NCBI GenBank assembly: GCA_947561395.2 | Contig: OX387188.1 | Span: 12,364,061-12,428,060 of the forward strand | From: Buxus sempervirens | Lineage: Eukaryota > Streptophyta > Magnoliopsida > Buxales > Buxaceae | Direction of reading: 5' to 3' | Length of the DNA: 64,000 nt | In this document: piece by piece, positions 46,749-58,129 of the stretch | Layout of the letters: each line of letters starts with the position of its first letter | Numbering within the stretch: the first letter of the stretch is position 1 | Made by a program: the position numbers and the translations under genes | Notes under the pieces: generated by a model | What the model saw: the letters and a program-made list of their open reading frames with translations, nothing else | Database searches by the model: none | What the model was told of the DNA's origin: nothing

Positions 46749-49689
46749 TGTGCGCATCGTCGCACCAATGGGGCGTGCCTCCTAAAGGGTAAAAGGATAA
46801 TTTGGAGTTGCCACTGCCTGATGAGTACAGGCAGACACCTGGGTGCCTATGTTTTTCTATTAGGTTAGTCTGCGGCTTGAGATTCTAAGCAAGGTCTCAG
46901 TTACGGTCCGGGGAAGTCTGTAGACATCCCGGTCCGCCCCGTCAAATGACGGGTCCCATGGGTTTCCCTGGTTCTGAGTCAACTCGGTCTGTCTATTCAC
47001 CCAATTCCTATTCCAACATGCACAGTTTGGTTAAGTCTGGTGGGACCACTTGAGTGGTGTGGGTCCCTTTACTTGATTTTATCTTTGTTGATTAAGTGAT
47101 CTCAGTCTTGCTGGGTGGGCCCCGTTGGAAGGTCCACTGGAAATCAAATTAGACTGGCTTGGTCCATGGCCCATCTTGGGTTTCCGGTTGACCCAGAAAC
47201 CCTTCTGGTTCGCTTGGTTTGATCAAACAAGGCACAAGAATTGCACAATATCACAAAATATAGAAACCAGCATTTTAACAGTGTAGTCAACCTTAGTTGT
47301 CGGCTACAAATAAAATCACTTGTATCCGACCATGATGGTCGGCTACAAGGGAACTCTGCTAATCCGCCCTGAGTTGTCGAATCAGCTTAGAAAGGGTCTT
47401 TTAGGATTTTTGCCAATGGGCTTGGGTTACTGGGTCTCTTGGGGTGTCTTAGCAATTGTGTGGGCCCCTGTGTGGGCCCAAAATGGGTCAAATGGAATCA
47501 AATGAGGCTCCTTTTGAGGGAAACCCAAGGGAATAGGAGAAGGCTAGGGTTTGCCTTCTCCTTTGAACTGAGTTCAGCTAGGGAACCGGGACATGAGTGT
47601 CCCTACTTGGCCTCTTTTACCTCAAAAATCAGCAATGAAGATAACCAACAAAAAAAGGAACCGACCACATAGCCTCCCTAAGCATATTTCATGTCACAAC
47701 ATATGTGTGGGTGCCAAGCCCAATAGTGAAGGATGGATCCATCTACATGCAAAGCTAAACTAAAAGTGGAATACATAAAAAAAACATCTGAAAACTACCA
47801 ATCAATTTGAGCTTGGAATCCACAAAAGATACAAGCATGCATGTGGAGTGTGCACTAAGCAAGGTGGCATTGACTTCATATGAGCAAAACAGTAATTAAA
47901 ATGAAACAAAGTCCTAGTAAAAGAGCTCACCAAAACAGCAAATAAGATGATACTCATGCCATCCTAAGGTAGTAGCACATATGCCTTAAATTGGAGTTAG
48001 ATTATGAGGAATCTTATTCATTCTAAGCAATCCAACCCTATCATGCATGGATAACACACGGAGATAGAAAAAAAAACAAAATTCCACAGACCTAGTAACA
48101 TGTTCATGCTTACACAAAACCATTTATCTATCTTAGAGGGAAAACTACAAAAGAAAGGGATAAAGGGGATTATTCAAAAGGGTACATGAGATAAGATTAA
48201 AGGGGAACACCCTCCCCTATCAAATGAAAAAAAAACAGTAATCAGCTATATAGGACGAAAACAGTGATTTTTGAGCTCTTAAGAGCCAACTCAAAAGTCA
48301 CCCCTCTCCTCCCTATGGTTCAACTGAAATGTCCACCTCAACGTGGAAGGATTACACCCTTGTAGTGGTGTGGAAAAAGTGAAGAAAATGGAGAAGAAAA
48401 TAGTAGAAATCGTCCCCCAACAGCAAGTATACAATATACAAGGGAATCTCACATGCTTCAAATCTTGCTATAATCACATATGTTAAATAAAATGGTACAA
48501 AGAAGCTTACCTTGGGTTTAAAAGTATGTTTAGGATGTGCTTCACCCTCTTTTGGACTGAGACGGCACTTGGACAGCACCTCCTTCATTCCACGAGATCT
48601 CCTAGGCCTCCTTCTTGAGCAAAGATGGGGAAAGAGGAGAGTGGGAAAGGTTTAGAAGGCTTGGAATGGGGTTTGGGGAGTGTAGGGAGCAAGGAAGGGT
48701 GGAGAAGGGAGGATTCTCACCAGCAAAAGGGGGGAGAGACAAGGGGGTGAGCTTTCCTTTTCCCTGGAGCATCCCTCCCCCTCCCCTTTTATAGGGGACA
48801 TTGCTTAAGGGTTAAGAAAGACCAATGTTTAAATATTTTTATCAAAAGTGACTTTTTTATTGTTATTTCTTACTTGTGACTTATTACTTTTTACTTAATG
48901 GTTAAGAAAGACTCTTTTGTTAATATTTCTTACTTAGAGTAAAGAAAGACCCTTTTTGTTAATATTTTTGTTTACTTAAGGGTTAAGAAAGGGGGGACGT
49001 CCACGTGGCGCAGTTTGCCACATGGACAGGTTATTTTTGATCCAGTATTGCTCATAACTCTCTCATTTGAGCTCTGATTCTAGCAAACTCAATTGTGTTG
49101 GAATCGGGTCGGCATCCTCTATCCACTGAGCTAGAGTTTAGCAGCAAATTTGGGTTTTTTAATAGAATCGCCGAGTCGCGTCCCAGAGCCAATTTTGCTC
49201 ATATCTCCTTATCCGGGACTCCAATTCCAGCAAACTCAATTGCATTGGAATCATGTCGAGATGCTATTTCTGCTAGTATCAAAGCTGATCTCGGGTTTAG
49301 CAGAAAGTCAATTTCTGCTTTTCTCAGATTTGACCAATCCATAACTTCCTCATTTGGACTCCGATTTGAGCAAACTCAATTGCGTTAGAACCGTATTGGA
49401 GCCCTCTATCCATTGGAATAGGGTTAAGCACCTGGTTTTGGGTTTTGCAGAAAGTCAACTTTCGGCTCCCCCTCAAGTTTGACCGGCTCATAGATCCTTC
49501 ATCCAGACTCCGATTCTAGCAAACGTAGTTGCGTTGGAACTATGTTAGGATTCTTTATCCAATGAGATAAAGCAAGGTGGTCAATTGTCACTTAATCAAA
49601 AATCCAATTTTTGCCCCCTCAGGGTTTGACTCTTTAGCTAGGGTTTTTATTTTCAGCATTTCCGAGGGTGCAAAAATGAGGTGCTGACA
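46749..49689 (-). mobile_element. X3: solo LTR, 2.94 kb, TSD CAGTG
   Basis: On the + strand it begins TGTGCGCATCGTCGCACC and ends AATGAGGTGCTGACA. Perfect duplications CAGTG (46744-46748 and 49690-49694). Complement-strand TATA-like CCTATAAAAGG near 48786-48796. Four tandem copies of the CTCATA...AACTCAATTGxxTTxGAA module lie at 49040-49560. Inserted in Z1. Confidence 0.92.
49040..49575. repeat. About 145-bp module, four copies in X3
   Basis: Units start near 49047, 49196, 49338 and 49487. Each reads roughly CTCATA-x-CTC/CTT...GACTCCGATT...AGCAAACTCAATTGC, then G(T/A)TxGAA and ATCC-like ends. The same module occurs three times in X2, twice in X4 and about once (inverted) in X1. Confidence 0.85.
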
Positions 49690-49711
49690 CAGTGAATATC
49701 ATGAGTTTATT

Positions 49712-52545
49712 TGTAGAACCCTGGATTTTCCCAATATGAAATAAAATAAATAATTAATTAGTGAATAAATTAGAAGAGACTTGGAAGTATAAATAAAGCT
49801 AGAAAGGAAAATAGGAACTAAGTATAGGGATTTAAAATTATATTATAAGTGAGAATCTATCGAATTAATATTTAGGATTTAAATTTCAAATTATGATAAG
49901 AAATAATAAGAAGAATAGAATTTGGAGAATTATGGAGAAATTCAACGATTAAGTGTGGAAATTAAAGAAATGGTATTTTAGTCATTTTCTAAATAGTTAA
50001 ATCCACAAAGGAATAAAATAATTAATTATTAGATTTGGAAACTTAATTAGACTAAATTTGGGTTTAGTTGGATTTAAATAATAAGTTTAATGGTTAAAAA
50101 AAGGAAAAGGGCCTAATTGTAATTATGTTTATTTAGGGGCCTTAATTTTAGTAATATGGGAGATAATAGAGTGTTTTGCTAATATTTAAAAATAGGGTTG
50201 ATAAATAGCACGGAAATTAATAAAATTAGGGGTTTCTAATTCTAGAGGATTTAGGAGATAAGGTTATAAGGGAGAATTAAGGAAAGGTATGCAAGTAGGA
50301 AAGTTAGGTGTTATCCAAATCTAACATAGAAGGATTTGGGTTTCTTAATATCCTAGATGTATGGAGAATGGAAGGGAGAAATAAGTGCCTGGGTGACTAT
50401 AAAATATAGCAAAAGAGATAGAGAGAAGAAAAATACACTTAATGAAGAAGGAGTGCTGCAGAATTCCGACCAGCAGTCGTCAAATTATGATCTTGATATT
50501 TTCAACCATTGGATCCGCCTCAAATTTTGAGGTTATGTTCATAACTCTTAGGGTTTCAATTTGAACGGTGGAAATTTAATTTGGAGTTGCCTAAAGTGGT
50601 GCGAAAATTTCAGAAAAATTGGTGAACATTCGGGTTTCTTAGAAAGAAGGATTTCATATGTTGAGGCAAGTAGCACATTTGTTTTCATTTAATCATTACA
50701 TGATTTTCGTTTATTTATTAAGGATGATTTAGAAACATATTATGAGATGTTTTATAAGCAAAACCATGATAGTTTACACAAGAATTTTCATAGGTTGTAT
50801 GTTTATATTTTTGTTTTTATGAAACTGTTAAAGTATGCATATATGTTTGATTTTGATTTGATTTGATTTATAAACAAAGTTTTATTGTGTTTAAATTTAT
50901 CTAACATGTCTAGAGGATGTTTATGAATGTTTTCGAAGTGGTTTGAGGTGTTGGTTTGGTGTTATTTGATTTTAGTGTGAAAATTCGCAAAGTTACGCAA
51001 AACTCAGATTTTTATGACTTTCTATGGATGCCTGTAATCACGCTTGAGCGCCATGCTAGGTGTTGAGGTGAATTCCAAGACGCTCAACAATGCTTGAGTG
51101 CCATTTAAGACACCCCCGCCTGTGTTTTTCTAATTTTTCAAAACCCGAAAGTTGACAATTTTTTGTAAACCAAGCGCTCGGGAGAACGCTCAAGCGCGAT
51201 CTCGAGTGGTCAATTTCTGTTAAATTTGTTTTACACGAGTACCTACAATAGCACTCAACGGTGCTCAAGCACCCATGACAGAAAAATTTATATTTTTGAA
51301 ATATACCTAGTTTTTTATTATAAAATTGTTTTTATTGAATTTCAAATCATGCACCAATAAGATTAGAGTGTTTTGAGAATGTTTGCATTAGCCGTTAATT
51401 AAATTGAATTTTTATAAAGATTTTAGGTCCGTTCTACTGAAATAGCTTTTATTCGAGTTTATCGTTCCAAACTCTTTTCTTTTTAACTTGGTTTGAATTT
51501 ATTGATTCCTACACTCGTATCTAACGCATCTAAATATTTTTCTAGGGTTGTTTTGAAAGAATTACGAATATTTTCCTCCGTGTACCTCGGAGTGGTTATT
51601 TCCCCACTTATGTAGCTTGATTTTGAGTATTGTTTTCCTCCATGTATCTTAGGGATGATTTGAGAATGGATTATAAATGTTGTGGATTGTTTTTGATTAT
51701 CAAAGATCGTATGATTTCAGTATTTTGTTTTTGCGTGTCTAATGGGCATAGCTTGGTATGGATCCATAATTTAGCTAGGAGTGAAAATAGTATTTTCTTT
51801 GTTTAATTAACCCTGTTTCATATATGCTCCCGTTGTGTATCTCAACGAGGCCTTCCTATATCTTGTCATGTTATAGCAATCCCACCCGTTGTGTATCTCG
51901 ATGTGGTTATTTTGGGCTACCCACCATGTATCTTGGTCTGGTATTCCAACATTGTTGTAGTTGATTGGATTGTACATGCTAGCCCTCCGCGTATCTCAAT
52001 TAGGTGATCAGCGATTAGTCAATGACTATGTATCTCAACTTCGCACCTAAGCCGTGAGGTGGCAACCCTTGACTCAGGCATTTAGCTTTTCAAAGATGTA
52101 TTGTTCTCATGAGTCCTGTGATGTCACACATGCGTGGTTTGGTTTGATCAATGCTTTTGTTTTTATTATCGTCATTTTGGTTTTATCGTTATACCTTATG
52201 AATTTTTTTTTATATATAAATTGGACTGTTTTATTTCATGCCGTTTGCTACTTGATGAGATTTATATCTCACTCTGATTTTCACTATTTTTCAAGTACTC
52301 TTGGTGAGGTCGACAAGCATTGGGATATTATGTAAAGGGTAGTAAATAGTTATGAACCAGTTATGAGATTTCAAAGTACTTGTAAATATTAAGTCGACTG
52401 AAATTGAATTTTATTTTATGTTTCCGCATAATAACTCTGATAAAGACATGAATAAAAGTTTTAAATTAGTCTGGATTTAGTTGCTTTGGCTCACTTACAC
52501 TAACACTTAGGGGTTGGACAATTGATCCAAAACTGGGGCGTTACA
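49712..52545 (+). mobile_element. Z7: solo LTR, 2.83 kb, TSD TTATT
   Basis: Begins TGTAGAACCCTGGATTTTCCC, ends AAACTGGGGCGTTACA, perfect duplications TTATT (49707-49711 and 52546-52550). TATA-like ACTATAAAATA at 50395-50405. GCTCAA/CTCGAG-type words at 51035-51275; GTGTATCTCG-type words at 51570-51660 and 51830-52035. It sits only 17 bases from the right duplication of X3. Confidence 0.92.
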
Positions 52546-52997
52546 TTATTAGTTGTGTTACAAATTGCAATCGATTATATTTTAGTAATTAAATCCCTAT
52601 ATTTGTATTTTTGAACAAATTAGAGATATTGGTGTATTTGAGCACTATATTGGATTGTTTTGGACTAGTTGGCCCTTGTTTTGGAAAACTTGCATTGATT
52701 TTGATTATCAATAATTAATTCCATAGATTTGAGATTCTTATGATTGCTGAGATTGAGATTTCATTTGAGATTGGTTTTGGATTACCTCTATGTACTTGGA
52801 GAGATAGATTGTGATGCCTATGTATTTGGGTAGATGTTATACCTCCGTGTACTCGAGGATGCCCCATGTACTTGGGATGATGATATCTCTGTGTACTTAG
52901 AGATGCCCCGTGTACTCGGAATGAGATGATTGTGATAGAGATGAGTTGTACTTGCTGAACATTGTACTTTGTTTTTTTTTAGGGTCTAGTGGGCATA

Positions 52998-53648
52998 TGT
53001 AAAACCCTGAGATTATATCCTAATTATTAAGTTTATTGATTTAAAGTGGGCTTATAAGACTAATTAAGTACTAGTGCTATAAAGATGAGGTGGATGTAGA
53101 TCATCCCAGAGAATTGAGAGAAATAAATTGAAGTAAGTTGAAGGTTTTACTAAGGTAAGCTTAATTAAGGTTATGTTTAGATTTCAATTGGCTAAGGTAC
53201 CCGCCAAGTAGTTCTAGTGAAGTAGGAATCAAATTCTGAAATTTGAAGTTAAGTGTGAAAAATTAGCTTTAACGCGCGGATCTCAAATCGTTCGTTCATC
53301 AAGCATTGAGCAAAAGCTCGAACAGAATCTTTGTCACGTGCAACTCACGTGCATATGTTGAGTTAATTTTGTGGAACCTATTTGATAAAAGTTCAACGCC
53401 TGAACATCCAAACCTTAACGTTCGCGCGTTTCAGTACAAAATTTCCAAATTTATTATTTTGTGCCCAGATTCGAATTACAACACACATAGATCTTTCTTA
53501 AACCTTCATTAACACCAATTTGGGCCAAGCATACCTAAGGCACACCCTCCATATATACCTAAGGTACCCCCTTGTAAACCTAAGGTATCCTCCCAAGTAT
53601 ACCTAAGGTACCCTCATTGTATACCTAAAGCACACTCACAAGTATACC
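52998..53648 (+). mobile_element. Z8: Z-like LTR, left part
   Basis: Begins TGTAAAACCCTGAGATTATA after GCATA (possible TSD 52993-52997) and interrupts Z1 at CTAGTGGGCATA. Its beginning resembles the other Z starts, but the rest shows few Z landmarks before T2 is inserted at 53649. The remainder lies beyond the window. Confidence 0.6.
53528..53648. repeat. About 23-bp tandem repeat in Z8
   Basis: Five to six units of TATACCTAAGG(C/T)A(C/T)CC-type sequence separated by short variable spacers. T2 inserted into the last unit. Confidence 0.88.
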
Positions 53649-55447
53649 TGTAGACACCCCAAATTGCACTACAGAATGAGAAAATAGTAAAAACATGTAA
53701 TTAGAATTTAAAACAGGTCAAAAATGCATAAAAACTGACAAAGCAGGCTTTGCCCGTATTTGATTCACGGGCCGGTCGCGCCCGAGATCGCTCTACGGTC
53801 AGGCGCGCCCGTATTGAAAATACGGTCACCGTTGGACTGTAATTCATTTACGATCACTAAAGACTCGTGCGAGTTTTATTCTTTTCTCGATTTCCGAGCT
53901 TTATCTTTAGTCCAATATATCTCTAAATGAGCGAATTACGTCTTTTATTCGCTGAAGCCACCTTGGTTGGCTATGGATGGGCATTATCTCTGTATTTCAC
54001 TCTATCTTAAGGATCAGGATATATCCTTCTGGACCAACCTTGCCCCTGTGCTTGCCTATAAATAGAGGTGAGATTCTCAAGCTGAGGGCCACGAAATTTT
54101 GAAGAATCAAGAGCTCCAAGAGAAGAAGAGGAACCCCTGCTGCCTTACTTGCTCAATCCAAGTAAGTCCCTTTTCCCTTTTTATTTCATATTTCAATTCT
54201 AGATGTAATAGGATCTTCTCTATTGCTGTAGAATAAGGCCATCTTTTGTATCTTGTATTCCTAAACTTGCCTCTAAGTACCTCAAGAGTCTCTCTAGCCG
54301 TAAAACGTGAAGAGAGAGCTATGGGAAAAGAGAACAGGTGGATCTCTAGAATAGAACCCCATATCTGTTTTCTCCTTTTTTCTTAGAATAAGGCCTTTGA
54401 TTGTGTTTGTATAACCAAACCTATCTCCAAGTACCTCAAGAATCCTCTCTAGCCGTAAAACGTGAAGAGAGAGCTAGGGGAAAAGAGAACAGGTGGATCC
54501 GTAGGGTAGACCCCCATGTGCTCTAATCTGTGAGATGTGGCTGTTTTAAATATCCTGATCATGTTTTAATGCTTTTTATGTTGAATATGAATGAATCACA
54601 TGAATCCATGATGTTTATAGCATGAGATCCCCACTTTTTTATAAAATTTGGATTTTTGCCACTTTTGCACCTACAACACTGTTTTCGTGATTTTTGTGGT
54701 TTTAGGCTAAGATCTTGGACTTATCATGATCAATATAGTAGATCTGGATCCAGAAGCCTGAAAATAAATTTTAGGGTTTCATGATGTTGTTTTTGAGTCC
54801 TTTTTCATTATTGAGAGAAGACCTTACGGTCTAAATTCTCCCCTTTTGATGTTCTCCACCAACGTGGGTATTTTTGGTTTTAATTTCTTGATTTAATGTG
54901 AAATTTGGGCAATATCTATGTCCTGGACTATTCAAGTTCAATTTTGAAATATTTTATAAAAATCATATTTTTCTAGATTTCTAGAATTTAACTTGAAGCC
55001 ATCTTTTTGATTTTTCACTTTAAATTGATTTTATCTCAATTTTATTTTGATCATGAAACCCTAGGAATGGTATGATCATATTTGAGAGTTCTGGATCAAT
55101 CAGACTATTCGTATGACAAAACCATACAATTTTGTCTTTTTTGTGATTTTTCATGAATTTTATAGCAAGCTTTCTTCTTTGAAAAACATGAACAATACCT
55201 GGCAACCACCTTGTGTGGATGAATAGAGGTGCTTAACACCTTCCCCTGTTCATAACCTAATCCCCTTACCCATTTCTGGTTGTTTTTTTAGGAGGGTTAT
55301 TTTTACCCTAAATTTGCCTTTTGTGCTTATTTAATATTTTGGTGTCCATTTACACCTAAATTGAATGGTGGCGACTCTTTGTTTTATTTAAATCCCGTGT
55401 GATGATTGAGGAAGTCAAAGGAATTTGATGATTTTCCATGTCTCACA
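53649..55447 (+). repeat. T2 5' LTR (1.80 kb)
   Basis: Same ends, TATA context and landmark order as the T1 LTRs. ACGG/CCGT words in U3 at 53750-53865. Confidence 0.9.
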
Positions 55448-55449
55448 AC

Positions 55450-55467
55450 TGGCAACTCTGCTGGGGA
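55450..55467 (+). other. Primer-binding site of T2
   Basis: TGGCAACTCTGCTGGGGA three bases after the LTR end, matching T1 at all but two positions. Confidence 0.7.
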
Positions 55468-55701
55468 CTTGAGGATTTCAGCCTTTTGGTGTTTGTTCAT
55501 GTTTTGATTTTTTGATTTGCTTGCTATTTTGTGTTCTTAAGCATGTGGGGTATGTTTTAAATCTGAATTATTGCTTAAGAATTTAGGGGGGGTAGAAACT
55601 TGCTTAATTTTGATTTATAGGATTGTTTCTACAAACATGCGTAGGGGAGGTCCGTTTTGCTAAACCATGTTTATTTCTTGCTATATTTTTATGATAGCAT
55701 G

Positions 55702-58124
55702 TGTGCGCACCTAAACCTGGCCTAGATCGCACACCGGGCGCATCTTTCGTGCGTGCCTCAGGACATTCGGAGTCGCCACTGCCTGAGAGTGCAGGCAGAC
55801 ACGGTTTTGCCCTAACCGGGTCTAAGTCTGGTCTGCGGCTTATTAGAGATCTAGCTAAGTCCTCGGTTACGTCCGGGGAAGCCCTAAGGCACCCCGGCCC
55901 GCCCCGTCGGTTTGACGGGTCCCTCGGGTCTCCCTGGTTCTTGAGTCAAATTCACCCTTTTCCTAGACCAGCATGCTGATTTGTTAGGTCTGGCGGGGCC
56001 CGCTGGAGGTGTGGGTCCCTTTTTATTTGATTTTATCTTTTTATTTATTCAAGTGATCTGGGTCGGACCCGGGTCCCGTTGGAAGATCCGTGGGCTGCCA
56101 TGGTTGGGCCTTGGGCCCAGTAGGGTTATTGGGTAACCCTTTTTTGGTCATCTTATTTATCTATACATTCCATGGGCTTAATGGGTTTGGATTTGGCCCA
56201 TTAGCCAAGAGTCAAGCGGCCTTGGACCTGTTTATTGAAAATAGGCCTGGTATGGGCCAGTCAAAAGTGGGCCCCACTAGTGGGCCAAAGGGGTCTTGAT
56301 GGGCCTATCTAGGCCCAAAGTCCAAAAATGGGCTTAAAATAGCCCAAATGGTTTAAGGGAATGGTTCAAGCCGGCTTAGACCGGATCAGGTCCAACCGAA
56401 CCAAGAAATTACAATTTTTACATTATTTTACAAGTGCCCGTATTTTCTTTACGGTCTCGCTTGCCCGTGAAGGGATTCCGGTCCCTCTTGTCCGTGATTC
56501 AAACACGGTCCAGGCTGGACCGGCCTGAGTTTACGGACGCGGTCTGTTTTGCATGTTTGCTGCCGATTTCAATCTGGATCAGTTCCGTGGCTTTTCTGGG
56601 TCTTCTGGTAACATCCACCGAGCTTCTGCTTTCCTTCTAGGTTCCACATTTCTTTCAGTTGGCTTATAAAACCATTTCTTCCGTCTTCTGTTCTTCTTAA
56701 AGCAACTAGCCCCCCTCTTGGTTATTAGTAACCAAATTCCAGCATGAAAAAGGGAGTTTACAGGGGAAAGTTTAAGGAGAACAAACTCCTTTTTTTGTAT
56801 TTGCAAACACCATTAATCAAAATATTAGATTTTTAGTGTTCTTTGAATCCGTCCTTTATTTCATGGAATATGGCTCATTGGTGTAGAGGATTCCATCAAA
56901 ACAAAACGAGTTGATTAGTAATCAGGTATTAAAAAAAGTAATTCAAAATCACTTAAATGAAGGAATTCACATGTACATTTAAAGAAAAGAGTTATTAAGA
57001 TCATTACCACACTATTAAGCCTAGATTTGTGATGTCTGGATTCTCCGAGAAATCCGGCAGCGCTTCCGCGTCCTTCAAGGTTTGTTGGGATGAATTGGGA
57101 AGGGTTTGGTTAGACTTGATTAAATGGCTTTGATCAATGAGGGGTAAACAGGATACTTGGGCATGGTTTTGGGGTAGTCTTATAACATAAGGGTAATTTG
57201 GGTATGAAAAAGAGTTTAGGTTAGGAGTAATGGTGGTTGGGCAGCATTTGGGCGTGGAGAACACCAGGAGGGAGAGGGGGTAGGCCAGAGAGGGATGGCT
57301 TTTTCAAATGAGGGGGGGTGGCCTCTCTATTTATAGGCAAAATTTCCGTGCCCGTACTTGAAATACGGGCATGCATTGCCCGTTCTTCAAGTACGGGCGT
57401 GCCTTGCCCGTAATTCAAATACAGGCGAAATACGCACATGTGCGAATCTCGCGAATCGGCCGTACGGGACGCCTGTCCCGCAGTACAACGACGCGTGTCT
57501 GCTTAAAGAATCTTTCCCGTATTTGAAATACGGGCATGCCCTGCCCGTAATTCAAATACGGTCCAGCACGTTTTTAAAATGTTTGGATTTCAAACCTTTA
57601 TTCAATTTAGTTTTTTGCAAGATTCTTATTCGATTTTTCGATTATTTTATTAAAAAAGAGAGATTCTCTTTATTAAAATATTATTAAACACATTTATCTT
57701 ATTTATTTTATTGGTTTATTCCATTTTTGTTGCCTTTTTTGCCACATGGGCAGTTTTTCTGAAACTTCAACTGCTCATAACTTCTTCATCCGGTGTCCGA
57801 TTTCAGCAAACTTAGTGTCGTTGGAACCGGCTCGGAACCACCTGTCCACTGGGGTCAAGTTTGGCAGCTGAATTGGGGTCGAGCAAAAAGTCAACTTTTC
57901 TCTCCCCAAAAGTTTGACCAGCTCATATCTTTTCCATCTGGACTCCGATTCCAGCAAATTCGGTTGCGTTAGAATCGTGTCGAAATGCTCTTTTCAATGA
58001 GATGAAGTTTGATGGCCAAATTCACTTGAATCAAAAAGTCAATTTTTGATCCCCTCAGGGTTTGACTTTTAGTTTGACTTTTCATTTTTCTTTATTTTGG
58101 GGGTGCAAAAATCAGGTGCTAACA
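55702..58124 (-). mobile_element. X4: solo LTR, 2.42 kb, TSD GCATG
   Basis: On the + strand it begins TGTGCGCACCTAAACC and ends ATCAGGTGCTAACA. Perfect duplications GCATG (55697-55701 and 58125-58129). The T1 leader at 31245-31260 shows the uninterrupted AATAGCATGTTTTTAATT. Complement-strand TATA-like TATAAATAG near 57325. GCCCGTA/TACGGGC words at 56435-56540 and 57345-57560. Inserted in T2. Confidence 0.93.
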
Positions 58125-58129
58125 GCATG

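Larger units (their letters stand above)
12948..52997 (+). mobile_element. Z1: Z-family LTR, host of most of the window
   Basis: Starts TGTAAAATCCTGAAG; the preceding CCAAT may be the left target duplication. Its own sequence appears as 12948-13251, 15892-16426, 45891-46748, 49690-49711 and 52546-52997, separated by insertions Z2, X1, X3 and Z7, and it is interrupted again by Z8 at 52998. The pieces follow the landmark order of other Z LTRs: TATA-like ACTATAAAAA (13239-13248), a GTAAGTAG block (16401), GCTCGAGCGCCC words (46350-46370), GTGTACTCGG words (52785-52925) and CTAGTGGGCATA (52986-52997). The right end lies outside the window. Ty3/gypsy-like; fossil. Confidence 0.7.
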
